Origin: Agromyces rhizosphaerae
GTDB taxonomy: Bacteria; Actinomycetota; Actinomycetes; Actinomycetales; Microbacteriaceae
Assembly (NCBI RefSeq): GCF_027925245.1
Contig: NZ_BSDP01000001.1
Location: 496,001-560,000 of the forward strand
Length of the DNA: 64,000 nucleotides
Reading direction: 5' to 3'
The notes beneath the pieces are model-generated. The model did not search any database. It was given only the letters and a program-made list of their open reading frames with translations, and was not told the origin of the DNA. A program made the position numbers and the translations under genes. This document shows, piece after piece, positions 41,193 through 49,263 of the stretch; the stretch's first letter is position 1; each line of letters opens with the position of its first letter.

Positions 41193-42115
41193 CCTCGCCC
41201 CTCGCCTTCGACGGCGTCCTCTTCTTCCCCGTCACCCCGTTCGGCGCAGGCGGCGCGCCCGACCTCGACGTGCTCGGCGAGCACGTCGGCTCGCGCCTCG
41301 AGCACGGCCCCGGCGGCGTGTTCCCGGCGTGCGGCACGGGCGAGTTCCACGCCCTCTCGACGGGCGAGGTCGACCAGGTCGTGCGCACTGCGGTCGAGGT
41401 CGTCGGCGGTCGCGTCCCGGTGATCGCGGGCGCGGGCGGCGCGCTCGGGCAGGCGATCGAGCAGACGCGCAATGCGGCGGATGCGGGTGCCGACGGCATC
41501 CTCCTGCTGCCGCCGTACCTGGTCGGCGGCACGACCGACGGCCTCGTCGCGTGGGTCGAGCAGGTCGCCGCGGCGAGCCCGCTGCCGGTGATCGTCTACC
41601 ACCGCGCGACGGCCCGCTTCACGCCCGGCGCGATGCGGCGCCTCGCGGCGAACCCGAAGATCGCGGGCTTCAAGGACGGCACGGGCGACATCGGCCTCAC
41701 CCAGGAGATCGTGCTCGCCGCGGGCGAATCCGGCCGCGAGCTGCACTTCTTCAACGGCCTGCTCACCGCCGAGCTCAGCCAGGGCGCGTTCCGCGGCATC
41801 GGCGTGCCGCTCTACTCGTCGGCGGCGTTCGCGATGATCCCCGAGCTCGCCGCGGCGCACTATCGCGCCTACACCGCGGGCGACGAGGCCACCCGACTGC
41901 ACCTGCTACGCGAGTTCTACGTGCCGCTCGTGAACCTGCGCGACGAGACCCCCGGCTTCGGCGTCTCGCTCATCAAGGCCGGGCTGCGGTTGCAGGGCAT
42001 GGCGGTCGGCTCGGTGCGCCCGCCGCTCGTCGACCCGACCCCCGAGCAGGAGGCACGCCTCGCCGGCATCCTCGACCGCGGCCGCGAACTCGTGGCGGAG
42101 CTGTCCGCGGCATGA
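41189..42115 (+). CDS. kdgD: 5-dehydro-4-deoxyglucarate dehydratase
   Basis: This 308-residue DHDPS-family TIM barrel has F-F-P-V-T-P-F, G-G-V-F-P-A-C-G-T-G-E-F in place of the lysine-pathway G-T-T-G-E, Tyr137 in V-I-V-Y-H and the Schiff-base K162 in I-A-G-F-K-D-G-T-G. These features match KdgD, which converts 5-keto-4-deoxy-glucarate to alpha-ketoglutarate semialdehyde and CO2. Its neighbours supply the preceding and following steps. Start GTG 41189 overlaps the SDR stop; its own stop overlaps the next start. Confidence 0.88.
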   Translation: MTSPLAFDGVLFFPVTPFGAGGAPDLDVLGEHVGSRLEHGPGGVFPACGTGEFHALSTGEVDQVVRTAVEVVGGRVPVIAGAGGALGQAIEQTRNAADAGADGILLLPPYLVGGTTDGLVAWVEQVAAASPLPVIVYHRATARFTPGAMRRLAANPKIAGFKDGTGDIGLTQEIVLAAGESGRELHFFNGLLTAELSQGAFRGIGVPLYSSAAFAMIPELAAAHYRAYTAGDEATRLHLLREFYVPLVNLRDETPGFGVSLIKAGLRLQGMAVGSVRPPLVDPTPEQEARLAGILDRGRELVAELSAA

Positions 42116-43176
42116 CGGCCACGATCCGCTCGCTCGCCACGCGGCTGATCCGCGTGCCGCTGTCGCGCCCGTGGGGGCCCGACGTCACGGAGCTGAGCGT
42201 CATCGAGACGGTCGTCACCGACTCCGACGGCGCCACCGGGTACGGCTTCTCGTGGACGCCCACGATCGGCGCGGCATCCGTACAGGCGATGCTCGACCAC
42301 GACATCGCGTCGTTCGCGGTGGGGCGGGCGGCGGATGCCACGGAGTTTTGGCCCGCACTCTGGCGCCACCTGCACGAGGCCGGCGGGGGCGGCGTGACGA
42401 CCATCGCGATGGCGGGCCTCGACCTCGCGCTGTGGGACCTCGCGGGCCGACGCGCCGACGCGAGCGTCGTCGAACTCGTCGGCCGCACGCAGGAGACCGC
42501 CGAGGTGTACGGCAGCGGAGTGAACCTGCACTACCCGCTCGACGAGCTCGTGGCCCAGGCCGAGCGCTGGGTCGCGAGCGGCTACGACGCCGTGAAGGTG
42601 AAGGTCGGCAGCCCCGACCCCGCGCGCGACGTCGAGCGGCTGGCCGCGCTGCGCGAGGTGCTCGGACCCGACCGCCGCCTCATGATCGACGCCAACCAGC
42701 GCTGGAGCCTCGACGCCGCGACGGCCGCCCTCGAGGCGTTCGCCCCGTTCGCCCCGGCCTGGATCGAGGAGCCGCTGCGCGCCGACGACCTGCCCGGTCA
42801 CGCCGAGCTGCGCCGCCGCACCGACGTGCCCATCGCGCTCGGCGAGAACGTGCACACCCGCTACCGGTTCGCCGAGTTCCTCGACGCCGGCGTCGTCGAC
42901 GTCGCCCAGCCGAACATCGTGCGCGTCGGCGGCATCACGCCGTTCCGCGAGATCGCCGCCCTCGCGGACGACTACGGCGTGCCGGTCGCGCCGCACCTGC
43001 TGTTCGAGCTCTCCGGCCAGCTCGCGCTCACGCTCCCCCGGCCGACGCTCGTCGAGGACGTGGAGGACGCCACCTTCACCGCCCTCGGCGTGCTCGCAGA
43101 CCCCGCGCCCGTCAGCGTCGACGGCGCGCGGCTCTCCTTCGACCCCGCACCCGGGCTCGGGCTGCGCTTCGCCTGA
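42112..43176 (+). CDS. Enolase-superfamily (mandelate racemase/muconate cycloisomerase) enzyme
   Basis: This 354-residue protein has V-K162-V-K164-V-G, the metal ligands D193-A-N-Q, E219-E-P and E245-N, and H295-L-L-F-E299, typical of the mandelate racemase subgroup. Some members convert aldarolactones to keto-deoxy acids (galactarolactone cycloisomerase) and others dehydrate sugar acids. Lying between KdgD and a ketoglutarate-semialdehyde dehydrogenase, it most likely makes the KdgD substrate. ATGA couples it to kdgD. Confidence 0.85.
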   Translation: MTATIRSLATRLIRVPLSRPWGPDVTELSVIETVVTDSDGATGYGFSWTPTIGAASVQAMLDHDIASFAVGRAADATEFWPALWRHLHEAGGGGVTTIAMAGLDLALWDLAGRRADASVVELVGRTQETAEVYGSGVNLHYPLDELVAQAERWVASGYDAVKVKVGSPDPARDVERLAALREVLGPDRRLMIDANQRWSLDAATAALEAFAPFAPAWIEEPLRADDLPGHAELRRRTDVPIALGENVHTRYRFAEFLDAGVVDVAQPNIVRVGGITPFREIAALADDYGVPVAPHLLFELSGQLALTLPRPTLVEDVEDATFTALGVLADPAPVSVDGARLSFDPAPGLGLRFA

Positions 43177-43243
43177 CGCGCACCCCGCGGCATCCGCCCG
43201 CCCCTCGCACCCACCGCCTCGACCGCACCACCGGAGGACCGAC

Positions 43244-44689
43244 ATGGACACCACGCCCGAGCAACTGCGACAGGTGACGGATGCCGCCCAGGCGGCCTTC
43301 GCCCGCACCGCCGACGCCCCCGCGGCCGACCGGGCCGCGTGGCTGCGCGCGGCCGCCGACGTGCTCGACGCGCACGTCGAGGAGCTCATCGCGATCGCCG
43401 ACGCGGAGTCGCACCTGGGCGTGCCGCGCCTCACCGGCGAGGTCGCCCGCACCACGGGCCAGCTGCGCATGTTCGCCGCGGTCGTGGAGGAGGGCTCGTA
43501 CCTCGAGGCGATCATCGACCACGCGAACCCCGGCGCCACGCCGCCGACGCCCGACCTGCGCCGCCTGCTGCGCCCGCTCGGCCCCGTCGCGGTGTTCAGC
43601 GCGTCGAACTTCCCGTTCGCGTTCTCGGTGGCGGGCGGCGACACCGCCTCGGCGCTCGCGGTGGGCTGCCCGGTGATCGTGAAGGGGCACTCGGCGCACC
43701 CGAGGCTCTCGCGGCGCACCGCGGAGCTGGTCGCCTCGGCGCTGCACGAGGCGGGTGCGCCCGAGGGCGTCTTCGCGCTCGTCGAGGGCCGCGCCGCCGG
43801 CGTCGCGCTCGTGCAGGATCCGGCGATCCAGGCCGTCGGCTTCACCGGCTCGCTGCACGGCGGCCGGGCCCTGTTCGACCTCGCGGTCGGCCGGCCCGAC
43901 CCGATCCCGTTCTACGGCGAGCTCAGCGCGATCAACCCCGTGCTCGTCACGCAGGCGGCGCTCGACGCGCGCGCCGACGAGCTCGCGGCGGGACTCGCCG
44001 GCTCGTTCACGCTCGGCGCCGGCCAGTTCTGCACGAAGCCCGGCGTGGTGTTCGTGCCCGAGGGGTCGGACTTCGCGGGCCGCGTCGCCGCGGCCGTGGG
44101 CGAGGCCGCCCCCGTGCCCATGCTCACCGACTCGATCGCGGGCGCGTTCGCCGGCGGCCTCGGCGCGCTGGCGGGCCGCGACGAGGTCACGGTCGTCTCG
44201 GGCACGCCCGAGCAGGGCGTCGGCACCGGCAGCGCGGTCGTGCTCGAGACCACGGCGGCGGCCGTGCTCGCCGACCCCGAGGGGCTGCTCGCCGAGTGCT
44301 TCGGCCCGACGACGCTCGTCGTGCGCTACGGATCGGTCGACGAGGCGCTGACCGCGATCCGCGCCGTCGGCGGGAGCCTCACCGCGACGGTGCACGCCGA
44401 GCCCGAGGAGGACGTGTCGGCCGTGGTCGACGTGCTCGCCGGCATCGCCGGGCGCGTGCTGTTCGCCGGCTGGCCCACCGGCGTCGCCGTCAACTGGGCG
44501 CAGCAGCACGGCGGCCCGTGGCCGTCGACGACCTCGATCCACACCTCGGTCGGCGCCACGGCGGTGCGCCGCTTCCTACGCCCGGTCGCCTACCAGTCCG
44601 CGCCCGCGGCCGCGCTGCCGGCGGCCCTCCGCGACGAGAACCCACTCGACATCCCCCGCCGCGTCGACGGGGTGCTGACGCTCCCGTGA
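43244..44689 (+). CDS. Aldehyde dehydrogenase, alpha-ketoglutarate-semialdehyde type
   Basis: This 481-residue enzyme has S-A-S-N-F-P-F-A-F-S, the general base in Y-G-E226-L-S and the nucleophile in G-Q-F-C263-T-K-P-G. These variants are characteristic of NADP-dependent ketoglutarate-semialdehyde dehydrogenases rather than general ALDHs. It would oxidise the KdgD product to alpha-ketoglutarate, completing the pathway. GGAGGACC precedes ATG 43244. It lies 67 bp after the enolase-family gene. Confidence 0.88.
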   Translation: MDTTPEQLRQVTDAAQAAFARTADAPAADRAAWLRAAADVLDAHVEELIAIADAESHLGVPRLTGEVARTTGQLRMFAAVVEEGSYLEAIIDHANPGATPPTPDLRRLLRPLGPVAVFSASNFPFAFSVAGGDTASALAVGCPVIVKGHSAHPRLSRRTAELVASALHEAGAPEGVFALVEGRAAGVALVQDPAIQAVGFTGSLHGGRALFDLAVGRPDPIPFYGELSAINPVLVTQAALDARADELAAGLAGSFTLGAGQFCTKPGVVFVPEGSDFAGRVAAAVGEAAPVPMLTDSIAGAFAGGLGALAGRDEVTVVSGTPEQGVGTGSAVVLETTAAAVLADPEGLLAECFGPTTLVVRYGSVDEALTAIRAVGGSLTATVHAEPEEDVSAVVDVLAGIAGRVLFAGWPTGVAVNWAQQHGGPWPSTTSIHTSVGATAVRRFLRPVAYQSAPAAALPAALRDENPLDIPRRVDGVLTLP

Positions 44690-44747
44690 GCGGGCGACGT
44701 GCGGCGGCCCCGCCGGCGGAGTAGGCTCCACGCCTCGTGAGCACCGA

Positions 44748-45908
44748 ATGAGCGCGGGCAGCTACCTCGCGACCGCGACGCCGCTCCGGCTGGCGATCGG
44801 CGGCGTCGGCGTGGGCGTGCCGATCCTCGCGGTCGAGCAGCTCGGCGACGTGGCCGTGGGCGGCGCGCTCGTGGCCGCGTCGCTCGCCCCGAGCATCCTC
44901 GCCGCGCCCCTGGCCGGCGTCGCGCTCGACCGTGCGGCGCATCCGCGCCGGCTCATCGCCGCCGCAGGCCTGGTGGCCGCGGTCGCGTACGCGGCAGCGG
45001 CGTTCCTCGGCGACCTGCCGATCTGGCTCGTCGCGGCGGCCCTCGTCGCCGCCGGCACTGTCTCGCCGTTCACGATGGGCGGGCTGTCGAGCTTCGTGAC
45101 CGATGAGATCCCGCACGAGCGGCGGGCGTTCGCGCTCGACGCGCTCTCGTACAACATCGGCGCGGTCATCGGGCCCGGCACCGTCGCCGCGACCGCCGCG
45201 CTCGGCTCGGCGCGCATCGCGATGCTCGTGGTCGCGGGCTCGGCCGCGCTCGGCGCCGCGTTCGCGCTCACCACCCGGCTCCGTGCCCGCAACGCCTCGA
45301 CCGGGTCGCCCTGGCGCGCCATGCGCGACGGCCTCGCGTGGATCGCCGGACACCGCCCGCTCGCGGTCGTCACCGCGTCGGGCACCCTCAGCCAGGTGGG
45401 CGGCGGCGCACTCGCGATCGCCGCGGTCGCCCTCTCGCTCGAGCGCGCGGACGACCCCGACGGCGGCGCCGTGATCGTGTCGGCGTTCGCGGTCGGCGCG
45501 CTCGTCGGCTCGCTGTGGATCTCGTGGCGACCCGGCACCCGCTCCCCCGAGTTCTCGATGGGCACCGGCTTCGCCGCGACCGGCGTGCTGATCGTCGTCG
45601 CGATCGCCGACCTCGGCGCGTGGTGGACCATCGTCATGATCGGCCTCGCGGGCGTGTTCACGGCGGGCTCGACCGCCGCGATGCTGCGCCTGCGCACGCT
45701 GCAGAGCCCGCGCGCGGTGCGCGCCCAGGTGTTCACGGTCGGCGGCGGCCTGCGTGCCGCGGCCGCGGCCGTGGGTGCCGGACTCGCGGGCGCCGCTGCG
45801 GTCTCGGTCGGCGCCGGCTGGCTCATCGCCGGGGTGGGCGCGTGCTGGATCGCGTCGGGCGCGCTGCTGCTCGCCTACCCGAGGGGCGCCGAGGCCGTCG
45901 AGGGGTGA
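44748..45908 (+). CDS. MFS transporter, substrate unknown
   Basis: This 386-residue protein is almost entirely hydrophobic, with about 12 helices. The loop after helix 2 reads L-D-R-A-A-H-P-R-R. It lacks the sugar-porter signatures and resembles small actinobacterial MFS efflux proteins. A possible -10 box, TAGGCT, lies at 44722-44727, so it may be transcribed apart from the uronate operon. Uptake of sugar acids cannot be excluded from context. Confidence 0.72.
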   Translation: MSAGSYLATATPLRLAIGGVGVGVPILAVEQLGDVAVGGALVAASLAPSILAAPLAGVALDRAAHPRRLIAAAGLVAAVAYAAAAFLGDLPIWLVAAALVAAGTVSPFTMGGLSSFVTDEIPHERRAFALDALSYNIGAVIGPGTVAATAALGSARIAMLVVAGSAALGAAFALTTRLRARNASTGSPWRAMRDGLAWIAGHRPLAVVTASGTLSQVGGGALAIAAVALSLERADDPDGGAVIVSAFAVGALVGSLWISWRPGTRSPEFSMGTGFAATGVLIVVAIADLGAWWTIVMIGLAGVFTAGSTAAMLRLRTLQSPRAVRAQVFTVGGGLRAAAAAVGAGLAGAAAVSVGAGWLIAGVGACWIASGALLLAYPRGAEAVEG

Positions 45909-46059
45909 GCCGGGGCGAGCGGATGCCTCGGGCCGCACCGGCCCGTCGGGGGAACCCGATCACCGCCGCCGGCGATACGCAAGGGCGTTGACCGGGCCCG
46001 CCGCGGAGCGGCAGGATGAGGATCCGTGGCGCCGGTGCGGCGCCGGAACGGAGCAGCGA

Positions 46060-46563
46060 GTGAGCGACGGCACCCCGACCCGGCGGGACGACGAGACCGG
46101 CGACGACGCGCGCACGCGCCCAGCGGCCGACGGGGACTCGGGGTCCTCCACCCCGGCCGAGCGGAGCACGCCGGAGTCGAACGCACCGGCCGACGCCGCA
46201 GCCGCCGCCGCGCCCGACGGACGCACGAAGCGCGTCCGCCCGGTGCGCGTCTGGGATCTCCTGCTGTCGATCGTGCTCCTGCTGCTGCTTGTCGGCGTCG
46301 CGATCACCGGCGCGCTCGTCGGCTCGCTCTTCGCCCTGAACGCCCCGAGCTGCGTCAACGGCTCGTGCGACCTCTTCGACGTCGGCCTGGGCATCGCGAT
46401 CTGGGGCCCGATCGTCGTCGGCGTGCTCGGCCTCGCCGCGACCGTGATCCTGCTCGCGCTCCGCCGGCGCGCCTTCTGGGTGCCGCTCGTGGGCATCGCG
46501 CTGGTCGCGGTCGTCGTGTTCGTGGGCGGCGCGATCTCGTTCGCCGCCGGCTCGTCGTTCTGA
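46060..46563 (+). CDS. Small membrane protein with disordered N-terminus
   Basis: This 167-residue protein has a 65-residue acidic, Ala/Thr/Pro-rich disordered region followed by three hydrophobic helices (about 66-90, 108-130 and 136-160). C-V-N-G-S-C sits in the loop between the first two, possibly a disulfide. It is not recognised beyond this. Start GTG 46060 is preceded by GAGCAG. It stands alone. Confidence 0.6.
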   Translation: MSDGTPTRRDDETGDDARTRPAADGDSGSSTPAERSTPESNAPADAAAAAAPDGRTKRVRPVRVWDLLLSIVLLLLLVGVAITGALVGSLFALNAPSCVNGSCDLFDVGLGIAIWGPIVVGVLGLAATVILLALRRRAFWVPLVGIALVAVVVFVGGAISFAAGSSF

Positions 46564-46614
46564 CGCGCGCGGCCGCCCCGGGGCATCCGCTCGCCCCTCG
46601 CCGCTCGCCGCAGT

Positions 46615-46631
46615 GCCGCCCGCAGGGGCGG
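46615..46631. terminator. Short GC hairpin at convergent gene ends
   Basis: CCGCCC (46616-46621) pairs with GGGCGG (46626-46631) just before the stop of the minus-strand Gfo/Idh gene. It is weak evidence for a terminator, without a T-run. Confidence 0.3.
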
Positions 46632-46633
46632 TG

Positions 46634-47977
46634 CTACACGCCCAGGTCGAGGTCGGCGATGCGCACCGGCAGGCCGGTCTCGAGCGAGCGGTTGCCCGCG
46701 ATGCCGACGCTGACCGCGCGCACGCCGTCGTCGTAGCCCGCGATGCGCCCCAGCGGGGCATCCGTCTGCACCCGGTGGAAGAGGTGCTCGACCAGGTACG
46801 CGTCGCCGCCGCCGTGGCCGCCGATGCCCTCGGGGATCGGCACGACCTGCGCGCCCTCCCAGTGCCGCTGCAGCACGAGGCGCTCGGAGTCGGGCCGCAC
46901 CTCGTCCTCGGGCGAGTAGCCGGGGTGCATGCTCGGGTCGACCACGACCCGGCCGTCCTCGCCGACGAGCACGGCGCCGCGCTCGACGACCTCCAGCTCG
47001 GCGCGCCCCTCGGTGCCGTTGACGGTCACGCGGTAGCCCTCCCACGGGCTGTGCGCGTTCAGCGAGTAGCTCATGGTCGCGCCCGAGTCGTAGTCGACCA
47101 GCACCGAGAGGTTGTCCTCGATCGTGATGCCCTCGTCGAACACGTCGCGGTCGCGCAGGTAGCCGTCGTGGCCCTCGTTGTCGAGATAGAGCTCCTTCAT
47201 GCGCGCGTCGAGCGAGAGGTCGAGGGCGAACGGGTCGCCGGTCGTGCCGGTGCCGCGCTCGGGGCGCTCGCCGACGCCGCGGGCGCGGGCGTTCTCCGCG
47301 CCGTAGAACCGCAGGCCGCCGCTCGCGAACACGCGCACGGGGGCGGCGCCGATCCACCAGTTGACGAGGTCGAAGTGGTGCGAGGCCTTGTGGATGAGCA
47401 GGCCGCCGGAGTTCTGCTTGTACCGGTGCCAGCGGCGGAAGTAGTCGGCGCCGTGCACGGTGTCGAGCGCCCACTCGAAGTGCACGCTCGTGGCCTCGCC
47501 GATCGCGCCCTCGGCGATGAGGCGGCGCAGCGACGAGTTGCGCGGGCTGTAGCGGTAGTTGAACGTGGTGATGACCTCGCGGCCGGTCTCGGCGATCGCC
47601 TCGCCGATCGCCCGCACGCCCTCGGCGTCGATCGTGAGCGGCTTCTCGACGATCACGTCGGCGCCCGCGCGCAGCACGCGGCTGACGAACTCGGCGTGCG
47701 TGAAATCGGGCGTGGTGACGACCACGCGGTCGAGTCGCTCGTCGCGGACCATCGCCTCGATGTCCTCGGCGGCGTAGCGCGCAGGGGCCGGGTGGCCGGA
47801 TGCCACGACGTCGCGCTCGTACACGTCGAGCCGGCCCGGGTTCACGTCGCACCACGCGACGAGCTCCGCGACGTCGTCGAGCGGCTCGACGCCGAAGTGC
47901 GTGCCGCTCAGCGCGTTGACGTACATGCCGGCGCGGGATCCGGTGCCGATGAGTCCGTAGCGTTCGGGGGTTGCCAT
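46634..47977 (-). CDS. Gfo/Idh/MocA-family oxidoreductase
   Basis: This 447-residue enzyme has L-I-G-T-G-S-R-A-G-M-Y at the nucleotide site, V-I-V-E-K-P-L-T-I and a long C-terminal domain with G-G-L-L-I-H-K-A-S-H-H-F-D-L-V-N-W-W. It is of the larger subgroup acting on glycosides or keto-sugars. GAAGGA precedes the ATG. It is divergent from a LacI regulator, with two palindromes between them, so sugar-dependent induction is likely. Confidence 0.88.
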   Translation of the reverse strand: MATPERYGLIGTGSRAGMYVNALSGTHFGVEPLDDVAELVAWCDVNPGRLDVYERDVVASGHPAPARYAAEDIEAMVRDERLDRVVVTTPDFTHAEFVSRVLRAGADVIVEKPLTIDAEGVRAIGEAIAETGREVITTFNYRYSPRNSSLRRLIAEGAIGEATSVHFEWALDTVHGADYFRRWHRYKQNSGGLLIHKASHHFDLVNWWIGAAPVRVFASGGLRFYGAENARARGVGERPERGTGTTGDPFALDLSLDARMKELYLDNEGHDGYLRDRDVFDEGITIEDNLSVLVDYDSGATMSYSLNAHSPWEGYRVTVNGTEGRAELEVVERGAVLVGEDGRVVVDPSMHPGYSPEDEVRPDSERLVLQRHWEGAQVVPIPEGIGGHGGGDAYLVEHLFHRVQTDAPLGRIAGYDDGVRAVSVGIAGNRSLETGLPVRIADLDLGV

Positions 47978-48030
47978 CTCGTCCTTCGCGTTCGTGTGGG
48001 GTCGTGCCTCGGGCGGCAGCGCCCGATTCG

Positions 48031-48102
48031 AGAAATCGTTTACCGGTGCGTGGCCGAGCGGATGCCGCGAGCCGCAGCACCGCTTGGGAAAACGTTATCT
48101 CA
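48031..48102. promoter_or_regulatory. Two LacI-type operators between Gfo/Idh and LacI genes
   Basis: AGAAATCGTTTACC (48031-48044) matches the site at 40158. TGGGAAAACGTTATCTCA (48085-48102) is centred on AACGTT. The two lie 54 bp apart in the divergent region, suitable for looping or dual control by the LacI protein starting at 48193. Confidence 0.6.
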
Positions 48103-48192
48103 CTTCCGGCCGCGCCTCCACCGCCCGGCCGCCGCTCGACGGTAGGGTCGAGGCACCGCGGGTCGCCCCGCGGGCGCGAGACGGGAGCCGAC

Positions 48193-49239
48193 GTGAGCCA
48201 GACCAGCCGCAGCACGCCCGCCACGCTGCACGACGTGGCCCGCGAGGCCGGGGTCTCGCTCGCCACCGCCTCACGCTCGCTCAACGGCAGCACGCGCAAG
48301 GTGAACGAGGCCTACCGGCAGAAGGTGCTCGAGGCCGCGGCCCGGCTCGGCTACACCCCGAACCTCTCGGCCCAGGCCGTCGCCCGCGGCACGACCACGA
48401 CCGTCGCGCTGCTCGTCGCCGACATCGCCGACCCGTACTTCTCCTCGATCGCCGCGGGCGTCGTCGGCCAGGCCGACAGCGAGCGGCTGATCGTGACCAT
48501 GGCCGAGACCGACCGCGACTCCGCCCGCGAGCTCGAGCTCGTGCGCGCGATGCGCGGCCAGCGCCCGCGGGTCATGATCCTCGCCTCGTCGCGCCGAGCC
48601 GACGACCCGGCCGCCGACGCGCTGCAGGCCGAGCTCACGGCGTACGAGCAGACCGGCGGGCGCGTGGTGTTCATCAGCTCGACCGACCAGGCATTCCGCA
48701 CGGTCGAGCTCGAGAACCGCGCGGGCGCCCGCGCCCTCGCCACCGAGATGGTCGGCCTCGGCTACCGCCGGTTCGGCGCGCTCATGGGCCCCGAGGGCCT
48801 GCGCACGGGCGAGGACCGCATCGCCGGCTTCACCGAGGGCCTCGTCGCCGCCGGGTTCGACCTGCCGGCGGACCGCACGGCGCGCACCCGGTTCACGCGC
48901 GACGGCGGCTACGAGGGCATGCGCGAGCTCATCGCGCGCGGGATCGGCGACACCCAGCTCGTGTTCGCGCTGAACGACGTCATGGCGATGGGGGCCATGT
49001 CGGCCCTGCGCGACGCCGGCCTCGAGCCCGGCCTCGACGTCGCGGTCGCCGGGTTCGACGACATCCCGACGGTCCGCGACGTCACCCCGACGCTCACGAC
49101 CGTGCGCCTGCCGCTCGAGGAGGTCGGCGTGCGTGCACTCCGCCTCGCGCTCGCCGAGTCCGACGCCGACTCCGGTTCGCCCGTGCCGACCGAGGTCGTC
49201 GTGCGCGAGAGCACCCCGCGCCTCGCCGACGCCGTCTGA
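48193..49239 (+). CDS. LacI-family transcriptional regulator
   Basis: This 348-residue protein has L-H-D-V-A-R-E-A-G-V-S-L-A-T-A-S-R-S-L-N-G-S, hinge N-L-S-A-Q-A-V-A-R-G and ligand-domain motifs V-F-A-L-N-D-V-M-A-M-G and V-A-G-F-D-D-I-P-T-V. It likely controls the divergent Gfo/Idh gene and perhaps the GH78/MFS and DUF993 genes, which carry related operators. Start GTG 48193 follows GGGAG. Confidence 0.93.
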   Translation: MSQTSRSTPATLHDVAREAGVSLATASRSLNGSTRKVNEAYRQKVLEAAARLGYTPNLSAQAVARGTTTTVALLVADIADPYFSSIAAGVVGQADSERLIVTMAETDRDSARELELVRAMRGQRPRVMILASSRRADDPAADALQAELTAYEQTGGRVVFISSTDQAFRTVELENRAGARALATEMVGLGYRRFGALMGPEGLRTGEDRIAGFTEGLVAAGFDLPADRTARTRFTRDGGYEGMRELIARGIGDTQLVFALNDVMAMGAMSALRDAGLEPGLDVAVAGFDDIPTVRDVTPTLTTVRLPLEEVGVRALRLALAESDADSGSPVPTEVVVRESTPRLADAV

Positions 49240-49263
49240 GACCCGTCGCCCCGAGGCATCCGC

